This document shows positions 36,431 through 44,351 of a DNA stretch of 64,000 nt, piece by piece. The stretch covers positions 310,001-374,000 of the forward strand of contig NZ_WAGX01000005.1 in the NCBI RefSeq assembly GCF_008830185.1, given 5' to 3'. Under the pieces are notes generated by a model, which saw only the letters and a list, made by a program, of their open reading frames with translations, was not told the DNA's origin and did not search any database. Positions within the stretch are counted from its first letter, which is position 1; each line of letters starts with the position of its first letter. This DNA comes from Candidatus Galacturonatibacter soehngenii (GTDB lineage Bacteria > Bacillota > Clostridia > Lachnospirales > Lachnospiraceae). A program made the position numbers and the translations under genes.

Positions 36431-37948
36431 TTATTGATGAAAGAATCTATTTGCTGCTTTTTGAGCCATATATCTAGAAAAGTTAAAGGTACGAAAATCC
36501 ATTTGTGGCTTCGTCTTCATTTTTTCAAAATAATTTTTTACCAATTCATTGTCCGCACTATAGTTTTCTAAAACAATCGCTGCATCTGCTGATAGGGAAG
36601 TCACATAATTTAAGTCACCATATTGTTCATAGACATTAACTGCATTATGTTTTGTAATGTCTTCTATAGCATCAATATTATATTTGGCAATCAGATAATC
36701 TGGATGACTAAATGCGAATATAATAAAGCAAGAAGTGATTACTACCATGCAATAGCGAAAAAATGGGAATCTTTCTTTATATAAATGAATCAAAATTCCA
36801 AACATTAATAACGAAAGCACAAATAAAGTCCATAAAACAAAGACTCTTAAAAAAGTCAAATGATATACTTGAATGTATAAAATCATTCGATAGGCACTGG
36901 ATGCCAACATAATATAAGTACAAATAGATATCATTGTCAAAAGACTTTTTAGTAATTTACTCTTACGGAAAAATGCCATGCAGCATAAAACAATCACGAA
37001 ATTTAAGCCGCACACAAACAGAAGTTGAAAAAAACCCTCTCTTGCATATCTTGAATACGTATAGCCTTGCGGTAAGCTAAGATTCGCACCAAAGAGTCCT
37101 ATTATCTGGATTAAACAAAAAATAATATAAATTGCTGAAATAATACTTGTAAAAGTATTCGCAATGATTGGCTCTAGTATTCTATGGTCGTTTACATCCT
37201 CTTTTATATTGTTTTTTGTGATTGCATTGATAAAACAATAGATAATACAATAACATAAAACAATTGAAAGCAAAATCCAAAATACTTCTTCAAACATGAA
37301 GATTTTATTTACTATATTTTTCATCATATTTGCAAAAATTAAGTCTGCACTTACTAATAGTGATAATATAATAAGAGTTAACGGTATGGCAGTTAAGATT
37401 CCAATTAATACATATTTTAATTTATCATTCTTTTTCTTTTGTCTTTCTTTCATCGCATTGGCTGCATCCGAGAATGGATATATAATTGCCACACACATCT
37501 CAATGAATAGAATGTATGATGCTTCTATGTACTTCATAACATTCCATTTTGAATCATCATAGAATTGATGTAGCATAAATAAGGTTATTAATACTAAAAT
37601 TGCCCCTTTACTCATTGTATTCATCAACCAATTATCTGTTAATGGTATGGACACCCCTAAAAGGAGGATACTGATGAAATAAAACAAAGCTCCACCTTTT
37701 AAGCTAGGTTTTAACCGTTTTACAAATCGTGTACAAAAATAAATGCTTCCTATCCCTAATAGAAAAATCGCAATACCTGAATCGTTTTTATACTCACAAA
37801 ACGTATAGAAAATGGCATATAAAAAACTTAAGGCCCCAAAAAAATTAAAGTTTTCTTTTAAAAATTTCCTCTCTTTTGATTCATCGTGTTGATTAAGTGT
37901 GTAACTTCTTTGCGACACGATTTCTTCTTGCTCTTTATTCATACTCAT
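36431..37948 (-). CDS. DUF4173-type multipass membrane protein
   Basis: The 505-aa protein has a polar N-terminal tail of about 35 residues, about eleven hydrophobic segments and a soluble C-terminal region of roughly 70 residues. The stretch SRYAREGFFQLLFVCGLNFV is typical of the DUF4153/DUF4173 family. Function unknown. Its ATG overlaps the stop of the XRE regulator (ATGA), so the two are translationally coupled. Confidence 0.78.
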   Translation of the reverse strand: MSMNKEQEEIVSQRSYTLNQHDESKERKFLKENFNFFGALSFLYAIFYTFCEYKNDSGIAIFLLGIGSIYFCTRFVKRLKPSLKGGALFYFISILLLGVSIPLTDNWLMNTMSKGAILVLITLFMLHQFYDDSKWNVMKYIEASYILFIEMCVAIIYPFSDAANAMKERQKKKNDKLKYVLIGILTAIPLTLIILSLLVSADLIFANMMKNIVNKIFMFEEVFWILLSIVLCYCIIYCFINAITKNNIKEDVNDHRILEPIIANTFTSIISAIYIIFCLIQIIGLFGANLSLPQGYTYSRYAREGFFQLLFVCGLNFVIVLCCMAFFRKSKLLKSLLTMISICTYIMLASSAYRMILYIQVYHLTFLRVFVLWTLFVLSLLMFGILIHLYKERFPFFRYCMVVITSCFIIFAFSHPDYLIAKYNIDAIEDITKHNAVNVYEQYGDLNYVTSLSADAAIVLENYSADNELVKNYFEKMKTKPQMDFRTFNFSRYMAQKAANRFFHQ

Positions 37949-38172
37949 TTTTCTTCACCTTCTTCCTCTTCTTTTACATACTGTATAATATCACCTGGCT
38001 GACAGTCTAAAGTCTTACATATTGCCTCTAATGTTGATAAACGTATTGCCTTTGCCTTATTATTTTTTAAAATAGATAAATTAGCCATTGTTATATTTAC
38101 TTCATTGGCTAATTCGGTTAGTCCCATCTTCCTTTGTGCCATAACCACATCAAGATTTATTATGATTGCCAT
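37945..38172 (-). CDS. XRE-family helix-turn-helix regulator (YozG-like)
   Basis: A 75-aa protein that is almost entirely one Cro/C1-type HTH domain (LDVVMAQRKMGLTELANEVN, ITMANLSILKNNKAKAIRLS, TLEAICKTLDCQPGDIIQYV), with an acidic Glu-rich tail. Small regulators of this type are typically encoded next to DUF2975 membrane proteins, as here. AGGAGGAAA precedes the ATG. Likely regulates its own operon. Confidence 0.9.
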   Translation of the reverse strand: MAIIINLDVVMAQRKMGLTELANEVNITMANLSILKNNKAKAIRLSTLEAICKTLDCQPGDIIQYVKEEEEGEEK

Positions 38173-38182
38173 ACTTTTCCTC

Positions 38183-38629
38183 CTAGATTGTTAGATCATT
38201 CTCCAGTTTGTATGTAACTGCTTTGTCAAATACTAGTGAAAGTACTTTACTGAAAAGACCTGCAATTATAAATACTAATATTACTACTAAAACTGCAGGT
38301 GTTAAATACAACAACAAACGAAGACTTGTAATGATTGCAATGATAAAACTGTAATTCCCCATTCGTCTTAAACTGGTTACATTGCGCTTTACAAAGCAAT
38401 TATCATTAATAACTGATTGAAACATTTTCCTAAGTTCCCAAATAATCAATATCGCAAATATTCCTGAAAAAAAGAATAGTAAACATAGTTCAATATAGTT
38501 TTCTTCAAAGTATGAATTAAACTGACCATAGAACTTAATACTAATTGGAAGTGTGATACATACTAAAATACCTCCAAAAAACATAGCATCTAATAAAAGC
38601 TTAGTAAAAATTGTGATTTTATCCTTCAT
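38183..38629 (-). CDS. DUF2975 family membrane protein
   Basis: The 148-aa protein has four predicted membrane helices (about 10-30, 45-63, 90-107, 110-132) and the DUF2975-like central stretch FVKRNVTSLRRMGNYSFIIA. Function unknown. It is the first gene of a three-gene operon (DUF2975, XRE regulator, DUF4173) with 10-nt spacing and then a 4-nt overlap. GGAAAGGAA lies upstream of the ATG. Confidence 0.8.
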   Translation of the reverse strand: MKDKITIFTKLLLDAMFFGGILVCITLPISIKFYGQFNSYFEENYIELCLLFFFSGIFAILIIWELRKMFQSVINDNCFVKRNVTSLRRMGNYSFIIAIITSLRLLLYLTPAVLVVILVFIIAGLFSKVLSLVFDKAVTYKLENDLTI

Positions 38630-38835
38630 ATAATTTCATTCCTTTCCATTAGCATCCCTATGTCACATAATATAGCATATATACAAATGAAATTCAATAT
38701 ATTTTTATTGATATTCGATAAATATATATTGTTATTCGTAAAAACAAACTTACCTTTTGTGCCTTTCGTAATCTAAATGTAAACTAAATTTGTAATCTAT
38801 TTAGTTTGCTTCTAAGACTTTCAATCACAGAAATC

Positions 38836-38883
38836 GTAAAAAAAGATAACAATAAATTGATATTACTCAATTGTTGTTATCTT
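38836..38883 (-). terminator. Terminator downstream of the FtsW/RodA remnant
   Basis: AAGATAACAA (38843-38852) pairs with TTGTTATCTT (38874-38883), with an inner AATTGA/TCAATT stem. The minus strand continues with a run of T (plus-strand A run ending at 38844). It fits as the terminator of the genes from 40655 leftwards, or of the original intact FtsW/RodA-like gene. Confidence 0.75.
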
Positions 38884-38917
38884 CTTTATCATTTATCTCA
38901 TGTCTTTCAATTAGCAA

Positions 38918-39120
38918 TCATAACACTATAGTAGTAGGATAAATCCCTATATTTTGTAACACGAATGTATAGGAAAGGATGGTAAATACTAGTCCACACC
39001 CCAAGCCTATTATCATTCCAAGTTGATTTTTTTGAGTGATTGATATTTTAAATATCTTTTGTATTAAAAGCAACATTAATCCAACAATAGCAACTGCCGC
39101 TAAAATACCATAGTAAGAAA
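38918..39120 (-). pseudogene. Remnant of an FtsW/RodA/SpoVE-family gene (C-terminal part)
   Basis: An open stretch without a start codon of its own translates to about 66 residues: two hydrophobic helices (SYYGILAAVAIVGLMLLLI, then GMIIGLGCGLVFTILSYTF) followed by VLQNIGIYPTTIVL and a stop. Hydrophobic helix, polar loop, helix, then N-x-G-x-x-P-T-T is the layout of the C-terminal third of SEDS glycosyltransferases, where an L-P-T-T-G motif is normal. The conserved end (F-x-S-Y-G-G-S) is missing and the N-terminal two thirds are gone, replaced directly by the glycosylase gene. I read it as a decayed or recombined fragment. Confidence 0.6.
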
Positions 39121-39123
39121 TTC

Positions 39124-39618
39124 TTACCTAGATTTGATCATGTTCCATTCTTTAATCAATCGTTCTAAGCTATAAACTGCATTTGCTGGACTTGTTGATG
39201 GCAATTCTATTATATTTATTTCCGTTTTTTGTAAGCTGTATTTTCGATATAATTTGCCCGCTGTTTTTCCATTGGCATAAATTTTGTTAATCTTACATTG
39301 GCTTAAAATAATATTAATATCAGTAGGCACCACATTTTTAATGCTACTATCACTTGAACCTATAATGTCGCAACTTTGTATGACATCCCATAACGCAATT
39401 TTATTTTCTAACAAAAGTTCTTTTTTTTGTGCAATGGTAATAGGAACTTCTCTTTCATAGATACTAGCAATTACTTGCCAAAAACGGTTTTTGGGATGTC
39501 CATAATAAAAACCATTTTCTCTTGATTTTACAGATGGAAGACTACCAAGAATCAATGTCTTGGAGTGCTCATCATAAACAGGAGAAAATGTATGCTCAAT
39601 TCTTTGATATTGACTCAT
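39124..39618 (-). CDS. Hypoxanthine-DNA glycosylase (UDG superfamily)
   Basis: The 164-aa protein has the uracil-DNA-glycosylase fold of the deoxyinosine/hypoxanthine type: TLILGSLPSVKSRENGFYYG, HPKNRFWQVI and the C-terminal LPSTSPANA. This small family removes hypoxanthine left by adenine deamination in DNA. GGAG is 7 nt before the ATG. It lies 29 nt after the small Cys-containing gene, in a run with the pseudouridine synthase. Confidence 0.87.
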   Translation of the reverse strand: MSQYQRIEHTFSPVYDEHSKTLILGSLPSVKSRENGFYYGHPKNRFWQVIASIYEREVPITIAQKKELLLENKIALWDVIQSCDIIGSSDSSIKNVVPTDINIILSQCKINKIYANGKTAGKLYRKYSLQKTEINIIELPSTSPANAVYSLERLIKEWNMIKSR

Positions 39619-39647
39619 GCAAGACTCCTTTCCAAAGAAAACTTCTT

Positions 39648-39830
39648 CTACATCTGTTTTTTTACTATTTTGTATTCATCTCCCATTCGAAAATAAGGAC
39701 AATTCGTAAAAGAATTTTTTAAAAATCTTGCATATTCATCTTCATCCAGACTCATTTGACATTCATAATAATCCTCTTCTTCATCATATGCATAATTAAT
39801 GCAATAATCACAATTTGTTTTAGCTGACAT
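39648..39830 (-). CDS. Small cysteine-containing protein (DUF6472-like)
   Basis: A 60-aa acidic protein with a CxxC pair (NCDYCINYAYDEEEDYYECQ) and two further cysteines (ending in NCPYFRMGDEYKIVKKQM), suggesting a single zinc site. Small proteins of this pattern are common in Lachnospiraceae; I associate it with DUF6472 from memory only. AGGAAAGGAAA precedes the ATG. Function unknown. Confidence 0.75.
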   Translation of the reverse strand: MSAKTNCDYCINYAYDEEEDYYECQMSLDEDEYARFLKNSFTNCPYFRMGDEYKIVKKQM

Positions 39831-39854
39831 TTTACATTTCCTTTCCTATAATTA

Positions 39855-40655
39855 TTATGTAACACTATCATTGCGATGCGACATAAAACTATTAATCTCT
39901 TCCTTTGTTAGGGCACGATAACTTCCTTTTTCTAGTGTTTCATCCAATGTAACTTTACCTATCGAAACTCTTTTCAAATAAACAATATAGCATCCTACTG
40001 CTTTTAACATTCGTTTTACTTGATGCTTACAGCCTTGCGATATTGTAATAAAACCGCTTACAACTGGTTGAATTTCTCGGTTCTTTTTTACCTTTTCGTA
40101 TCCATTTCCTTCTATCTGAGCTTGTAATTCGTAAAAAAGTCCTTGTTTATCAATTTCAACCTTGGAGGCCTTAACTAAAATCTCTGCATGTTCCAAATGA
40201 ACACCTTCGATTAATCTATCCATTTTATCTTTGTTCAATTCACCAAAAGCCCAGAAAAAATACGTTTTATCCACATGCTTTTCAGGGTACATAACTTCGT
40301 GGTTAAACACCCCATCATTGGTAATAAAAAGTAAACCTTCTGTATCTTTATCAAGCCTTCCTACTGGAAACAGTCCATTATCATTTAACTCTTGAAAAAA
40401 ATCCAAAACTGTTTTCTCTCTTTCATCCTTTCTTGCAGTAATACACCCTGCTGGCTTATGAAACATATAATAGACTTTACCCGAATGAATAACTTTCTCT
40501 CCTTCGTATTCAATGACATCTTTTTGCTCATCGATTTCAGTAGCAGGTACAATTTGTACACATCCATTTACTAAAACCTTTCCATCTTTTATAAACTGGC
40601 GAACCGCCTTTCTTCTTCCAATTGAAGCCTCTGACAAATATTTATCTAATCTCAT
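39855..40655 (-). CDS. RsuA/RluB-type pseudouridine synthase
   Basis: rRNA pseudouridine synthase with an N-terminal S4 RNA-binding domain (MRLDKYLSEASIGRRKAVRQ) and the catalytic domain with the active-site Asp in FPVGRLDKDTEGLLFITNDG. At 266 aa it is close to RsuA (16S psi516) in length, but RsuA and RluB-type targets cannot be separated by eye. An unusual insert, KVKKNREIQPVVSGF, lies near the C-terminal part. First gene of a minus-strand run with the DUF6472-like and glycosylase genes. Confidence 0.92.
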   Translation of the reverse strand: MRLDKYLSEASIGRRKAVRQFIKDGKVLVNGCVQIVPATEIDEQKDVIEYEGEKVIHSGKVYYMFHKPAGCITARKDEREKTVLDFFQELNDNGLFPVGRLDKDTEGLLFITNDGVFNHEVMYPEKHVDKTYFFWAFGELNKDKMDRLIEGVHLEHAEILVKASKVEIDKQGLFYELQAQIEGNGYEKVKKNREIQPVVSGFITISQGCKHQVKRMLKAVGCYIVYLKRVSIGKVTLDETLEKGSYRALTKEEINSFMSHRNDSVT

Positions 40656-40856
40656 GTTTCATCCATTTTCATCTTCTTATTTTTCGTAATTTTTTATAAT
40701 CTTTCATATTTTATCACACTTATGTCTACACAGACAAGCATAGCCGATTCTAGGTATGATTGTTTACTTTTTATTAGTCTTAAAATAAACTCTTTCAAAG
40801 GTATATCTTTATATAAATTTGAGATACTAATCTTATCATATATGAGGAGCAACATT

Positions 40857-41498
40857 ATGGAAAATGGACATATAGAAATGTCTTCAGATGAACTTTATAA
40901 AGAAATAAACGACCATTTGATTTCAGATAGTATTCCTTCGATCTATCTAGAAAAAGTAATCGAAAGAAAAGAATTTCAATTACCTCCCTTTCACTTGATT
41001 TATCAACTCAAATTAACAGAGCAATCACCCATTCACCACCCTGAAGGTAATGTATGGAATCATACTCTGTTAGTCGTTGATGAGGCCGCAAAAAGAAAAA
41101 ATCTTTGCAAGACTCCTTCGGCTTTTATGTGGGCTGCCTTGTTGCATGATATTGGAAAACCCTCAACTACGAAAATTCGAAAGGGGAAAATTACCTCCTA
41201 TGATCATGATAAAGTTGGGGCAAAGCTCGCTTATGATTTTTTATCTCAGTTTACAAAAGATCAGTTTTTTATTAACTTTGTTTGTTCTTTTATCGAGTTT
41301 CATATGCACATTCTCTATGTCGTAAATGGACTACCTTATGGAAATATTCCCAAACTTTTAAAAGAAATGGATGTAGAAGAGGTTGCCCTTTTTGGTTTAT
41401 GTGACAGATTAGGAAGAAAACATGCTACTTTAGAAAAAGAAGAAAATACGATAAAACAATTTATCAAACGATGCAAAGCATTAGAAAGGAAACAATAA
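40857..41498 (+). CDS. HD-domain phosphohydrolase
   Basis: The 213-aa protein has an HD domain with the metal residues in GNVWNHTLLVVDEAA, AALLHDIGKPST and the later FIEFHMHIL, like the HD part of tRNA nucleotidyltransferases and related stand-alone HDIG proteins. Its substrate is unknown. I chose the ATG at 40857 because GAGGAG lies 7 nt upstream; the frame is open further to 40722, but that part lacks a ribosome-binding site. It is followed after 2 nt by a 51-aa basic protein. Confidence 0.85.
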   Translation: MENGHIEMSSDELYKEINDHLISDSIPSIYLEKVIERKEFQLPPFHLIYQLKLTEQSPIHHPEGNVWNHTLLVVDEAAKRKNLCKTPSAFMWAALLHDIGKPSTTKIRKGKITSYDHDKVGAKLAYDFLSQFTKDQFFINFVCSFIEFHMHILYVVNGLPYGNIPKLLKEMDVEEVALFGLCDRLGRKHATLEKEENTIKQFIKRCKALERKQ

Positions 41499-41500
41499 TT

Positions 41501-41656
41501 ATGGCAAAAGCAGGAATGAGAAGGCCAGATCCAAAAGAGCCTCATGGGACAGAAAGTAATCACAAAATGCATCTTCCAAAGAACGCAGTTTTACCAGTAC
41601 CAGAAATTCAAGGTAAAGCAAAAAGTGGTAAAGAAAAAGCAAAGCCTATACACTAG
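41501..41656 (+). CDS. Small basic protein, 51 aa
   Basis: The product begins MAKAGMRRPDPKEPHGTESN and continues with LPKNAVLPVPEIQGKAKSGK. It is Lys/Arg/Pro-rich, has no hydrophobic helix, and is probably disordered. It starts 2 nt after the HD-domain gene, is followed at once by an intrinsic terminator whose 5' arm is inside its last codons, and has AAAGGA about 11 nt upstream. I believe it is a conserved small clostridial protein of unknown role, but can cite no match. Confidence 0.6.
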   Translation: MAKAGMRRPDPKEPHGTESNHKMHLPKNAVLPVPEIQGKAKSGKEKAKPIH

Positions 41657-41669
41657 ACTTTGCTTTTTT
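41634..41669 (+). terminator. Terminator of the HD-domain/small-protein operon
   Basis: AAAGCAAAG (41636-41644) and CTTTGCTTT (41658-41666) form a perfect 9-bp stem followed by more T residues. It overlaps the end of the 51-aa gene. Confidence 0.85.
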
Positions 41670-41674
41670 ACCGT

Positions 41675-42220
41675 TTATAGTAACTCTTTTATTTTTTCTT
41701 CAACCTCATACATATCTGTTGTTGGCTCAAATCGTTCTACTACGTTGCCACTTCGGTCCACTAAAAACTTTGTAAAATTCCACTTAATATCAGGTTGATT
41801 TTTATAATCTGGGTTTTCTTTTCCAAGCATCTCTTCTAAAACTGGTGTCAACTTATGGTCCTGATCAAACCCTTTAAATCCTTTTTGACTCTTTAAATAT
41901 TCAAAAAGTGGCGATGCATTTTCTCCATTTACATCAATCTTTGAAAAAATAGGAAATGTTATTCCAAACTTAGTATCACAAAAACTTGCTATCTCTTCTA
42001 TTGTACCTGGTGCTTGGTTACCAAATTGATTGCATGGAAAATCTAAAATAATAAAACCCTCTTGTCCATACTTTTCATATAAATCCTGTAGTGCATCATA
42101 CTGTGGTGTGAATCCGCATTCTGTCGCAGAATTAATAATTAATATAACTTTGTTTTCATATTCTGACAATGACATCTCGTCTCCGTCCGCTTTTTTTACC
42201 TTAAAATCATAAATTCCCAT
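41675..42220 (-). CDS. Glutathione peroxidase family protein
   Basis: Thiol peroxidase of the GPX family, which in Firmicutes usually works with thioredoxin. The 181-aa protein has the peroxidatic Cys35 in INSATECGFTPQY, the Gln of ILDFPCNQFGNQ and the Trp/Asn of IKWNFTKFLVDR. It is the cysteine form, not selenocysteine. AGGAGGAA precedes the ATG. It is a single gene. Confidence 0.94.
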   Translation of the reverse strand: MGIYDFKVKKADGDEMSLSEYENKVILIINSATECGFTPQYDALQDLYEKYGQEGFIILDFPCNQFGNQAPGTIEEIASFCDTKFGITFPIFSKIDVNGENASPLFEYLKSQKGFKGFDQDHKLTPVLEEMLGKENPDYKNQPDIKWNFTKFLVDRSGNVVERFEPTTDMYEVEEKIKELL

Positions 42221-42290
42221 TCTTCATTCCTCCTAAATTTTTAATCTTATTCAATCCATCATTAGAGTACCCTGTTTTTTACAAAGTTAA

Positions 42291-42318
42291 TCTTTTTAGT
42301 AGTTTCTTTTTAGTAGTT
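42291..42318. repeat. Tandem 14-bp direct repeat
   Basis: Two exact adjacent copies of TCTTTTTAGTAGTT (42291-42304, 42305-42318), followed by a degenerate third (TTTCTTTTTAATTG). Probably a replication-slippage product in the gpx upstream region. Confidence 0.8.
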
Positions 42319-42720
42319 TTTCTTTTTAATTGTTATTGATTATATTGTACGCTATTTATTTTGAAATGTCAATCCGTTTTTATCTTTTTTAAGGCAAAAA
42401 ATAAAGCCATGTATTTTAGCTTTTGCTGTTTCATAGCTTTATCTTTTATCTATTTTAATCATTTGAATTTCTTTGTTTTTATATTGAAGTTTCAAGGTTT
42501 GATAATTCTATCGATACTGCTTGTATTGCTTCGATGGTTATTCCTCCTACCAACGTTCAATTAGCATGTTAAGACGTTCCTCATGATGGAAATAACTTAA
42601 TTTTGTACATGGACGTGGCTCATATTTTGTTGTTACCACATTTGCCCTGTAATGATAAGACCAGTCGGCCATTTGTTAATATTGTGTCAATATAGATTTC
42701 AAGATAATATTATGGTATCA

Positions 42721-43080
42721 TTAGGAAAGGGTAAAGTTTATCTAACTTGGTACCACGAAAATGTGACTGTAGTAGATATATGGGAGGCTTGTAGTATATC
42801 AAAAACCACATTTTATTATCATTTAAAATCAAAGGAGCGTGGCAGTTATAATATGAGGGACGAACTTACTAAAATTGCTGTTATGATTATTGAAAAGGGG
42901 CAAAAGCTGGACAAATTCGCAATAAAAGTAAGGCAATTGATTTATACACTGCCTCTGCCTATGCATTCTTGGGGTTTGAAGTTACTTGGTGTATTAAGAT
43001 GGGTAAATTTAATTGGTTAGATGAAACGAAAAAAGCGTTAGAAAATATATATGATGTTGCACCAGAATTTCGAAAATAAT
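42721..43080 (+). pseudogene. Broken TetR-family regulator gene
   Basis: The first part encodes a TetR-like helix-turn-helix (VTVVDIWEACSISKTTFYYH LKSK at about 42765-42840). About 100 nt later the TetR-like C-terminal helices continue in the +1 frame (from AIDLYTASAYAFLGFEVTWC, then GKFNWLDETKKALENIYDVA to the stop near 43080). The single-frame reading ends early at 43020. The two parts together are about 60 residues shorter than a normal TetR protein, so an internal deletion and a frameshift are both needed. No target gene is evident. Confidence 0.65.
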
Positions 43081-43099
43081 ATTGCAGCAGGGAGATAAT

Positions 43100-44017
43100 A
43101 TGATTACAATAGAACAAAAGATTATAATAATCGGTTCAACGGATTTGTCGGAAATTGCTTACTGCGGTTTACAGTTATCTGATACATACTTTAGAATTGT
43201 TAATTACATAAGTGATTCTAACACAGTGGATACACATTTTCACGATGTAAAGATTCAACCGCTAAATCATTTGGTACAAATTCTAAAAGAGACTTCCTTT
43301 GATCTTATTTTTGTATTTAGCGAATTTGAAACTGAAATAAACAATCTATTATTTCAGCTAGGAGTATCTGCTACAAAAATTAAAAATAAAGATAATATAA
43401 GTAGTTATCTGACAAAGCCTCAAATAATGTTATTCCTAAAGGAGGAAATCCACTTAAGATTTCATCGTAAATATGTATCCTCTATTATCCATGCAGGTGA
43501 CTTTACATACGGAGTTCCACTTGTTCTCATGGATGACGATAAGACTTCTTTATTTATTGGAAAATTCTGCTCCATTGCTCATGGTGTTTCCATTTATTTA
43601 GGCGGGAATCATAGAAGTGACTTTAATACCACTTATCCCTTTAATATGTATATATCCGATTATAAACATCTTACAGGACATCCTTGTACCAAAGGAGATG
43701 TAAGAATTGGCAATGATGTCTGGATTGGTAGTGATGCTAAGATTATGTCTGGTATTACAATTGGTGATGGTTGTGTCATTGGGGCAAATGCATTGGTAAC
43801 GAAAGATATTCCCCCTTATTCGATTGTCGGTGGAGTACCTACAACCTTAATACGAAAACGCTTTGACGATAGATTTATTGCATGTCTAGAGGAAATGAAG
43901 TGGTGGGACTGGGACTATGAATATATTTACGATGCAATTCCTTTTTTGCAAAGCAATAATTATGATGCGTTATATGATTACTATTTAGAACGCATCAATA
44001 ATAATCACACGCAGTAA
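43100..44017 (+). CDS. CatB/Vat-like hexapeptide acetyltransferase with an extra N-terminal domain
   Basis: The C-terminal 190 residues of this 305-aa protein are a left-handed beta-helix O-acetyltransferase of the xenobiotic (XAT) type: SLFIGKFCSIAHGVSIYLGG, a catalytic-type His in GNHRSD, RIGNDVWIGSDAKIMSGITI, GDGCVIGANALVTKDIPPYS and IVGGVPTTLIRKRF. The N-terminal 110 residues form a Rossmann-like segment (IIIIGSTDLSEIAYCGLQLS) like those in sugar-modifying PglD-type enzymes. The ATG at 43100 has AGGGAGA 5 nt upstream. The substrate is unknown; an antibiotic or a surface sugar is possible. Confidence 0.85.
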   Translation: MITIEQKIIIIGSTDLSEIAYCGLQLSDTYFRIVNYISDSNTVDTHFHDVKIQPLNHLVQILKETSFDLIFVFSEFETEINNLLFQLGVSATKIKNKDNISSYLTKPQIMLFLKEEIHLRFHRKYVSSIIHAGDFTYGVPLVLMDDDKTSLFIGKFCSIAHGVSIYLGGNHRSDFNTTYPFNMYISDYKHLTGHPCTKGDVRIGNDVWIGSDAKIMSGITIGDGCVIGANALVTKDIPPYSIVGGVPTTLIRKRFDDRFIACLEEMKWWDWDYEYIYDAIPFLQSNNYDALYDYYLERINNNHTQ

Positions 44018-44021
44018 AACC

Positions 44022-44058
44022 TATCACCTATCTTGCTTTTTAAGTTTGATAGGTGATA
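44022..44058. repeat. Inverted repeat between the acetyltransferase and YkgJ-like genes
   Basis: TATCACCTATC (44022-44032) and GATAGGTGATA (44048-44058) pair perfectly (11 bp). There is no T run after it on the plus strand, so it is an imperfect terminator or an attenuator ahead of the next gene. Confidence 0.6.
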
Positions 44059-44086
44059 ATACTTGTTTAGTTTAGGAGGTAACAAT

Positions 44087-44344
44087 ATGAACTGTAGACC
44101 AGGATGTGCTGCTTGCTGCATTGCCCCTTCTATCTCTTCACCCATCCCTGGAATGCCAAACGGAAAGCCAAGCAACAAGCCATGTGTTCAACTTTCCAAG
44201 GACAATCTTTGTAAGATTTTTGGTAAAAAAGAAAGACCTTCTGTTTGCAGTGCCCTAAAAGCAAGCGAAGAGATGTGTAAGGAAAACGCGAAAGAAGCTT
44301 ATGATTACTTATTATCACTTGAAGAATTAACAAAACCAGATTGA
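44087..44344 (+). CDS. YkgJ-family cysteine cluster protein
   Basis: An 85-aa protein of the UPF0153/YkgJ family with the metal-binding cluster at its N-terminus (MNCRPGCAACC), a second group (PCVQLSKDNLCKIFGKKERP) and SVCSALKASEEMC. It probably binds zinc or iron; its function is unknown. TTAGGAGGT precedes the ATG at 44087. It converges with the cysteine synthase gene. Confidence 0.88.
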   Translation: MNCRPGCAACCIAPSISSPIPGMPNGKPSNKPCVQLSKDNLCKIFGKKERPSVCSALKASEEMCKENAKEAYDYLLSLEELTKPD

Positions 44345-44351
44345 AAGCCCT

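Larger units (their letters stand above)
38630..39123. other. Intergenic region with a gene remnant and a terminator
   Basis: This stretch holds the AT-rich upstream region of the DUF2975 operon (38630-38840), a strong hairpin (38843-38883) and a remnant of an FtsW/RodA-type gene (38918-39120). No intact gene is present. Confidence 0.7.
42221..43099. other. Gene-poor decayed region
   Basis: An 879-nt stretch without an intact gene. It contains the gpx upstream region, a 14-bp tandem repeat (42291-42318), a 41-codon minus-strand frame (42547-42672) of unknown origin and a broken TetR gene (42721-43080). A 67-codon hydrophobic plus-strand frame at 42361-42564 lacks a ribosome-binding site and is not called. 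Confidence 0.65.

Noticed and set aside
40722-40856. N-terminal extension of the HD-domain protein
   Set aside because: The internal ATG at 40857 has GAGGAG 7 nt upstream; the extension has no such site and is not protein-like.
42361-42564. 67-codon hydrophobic plus-strand frame
   Set aside because: Phe/Leu-rich translation of T-rich DNA, no ribosome-binding site, in a decayed region.
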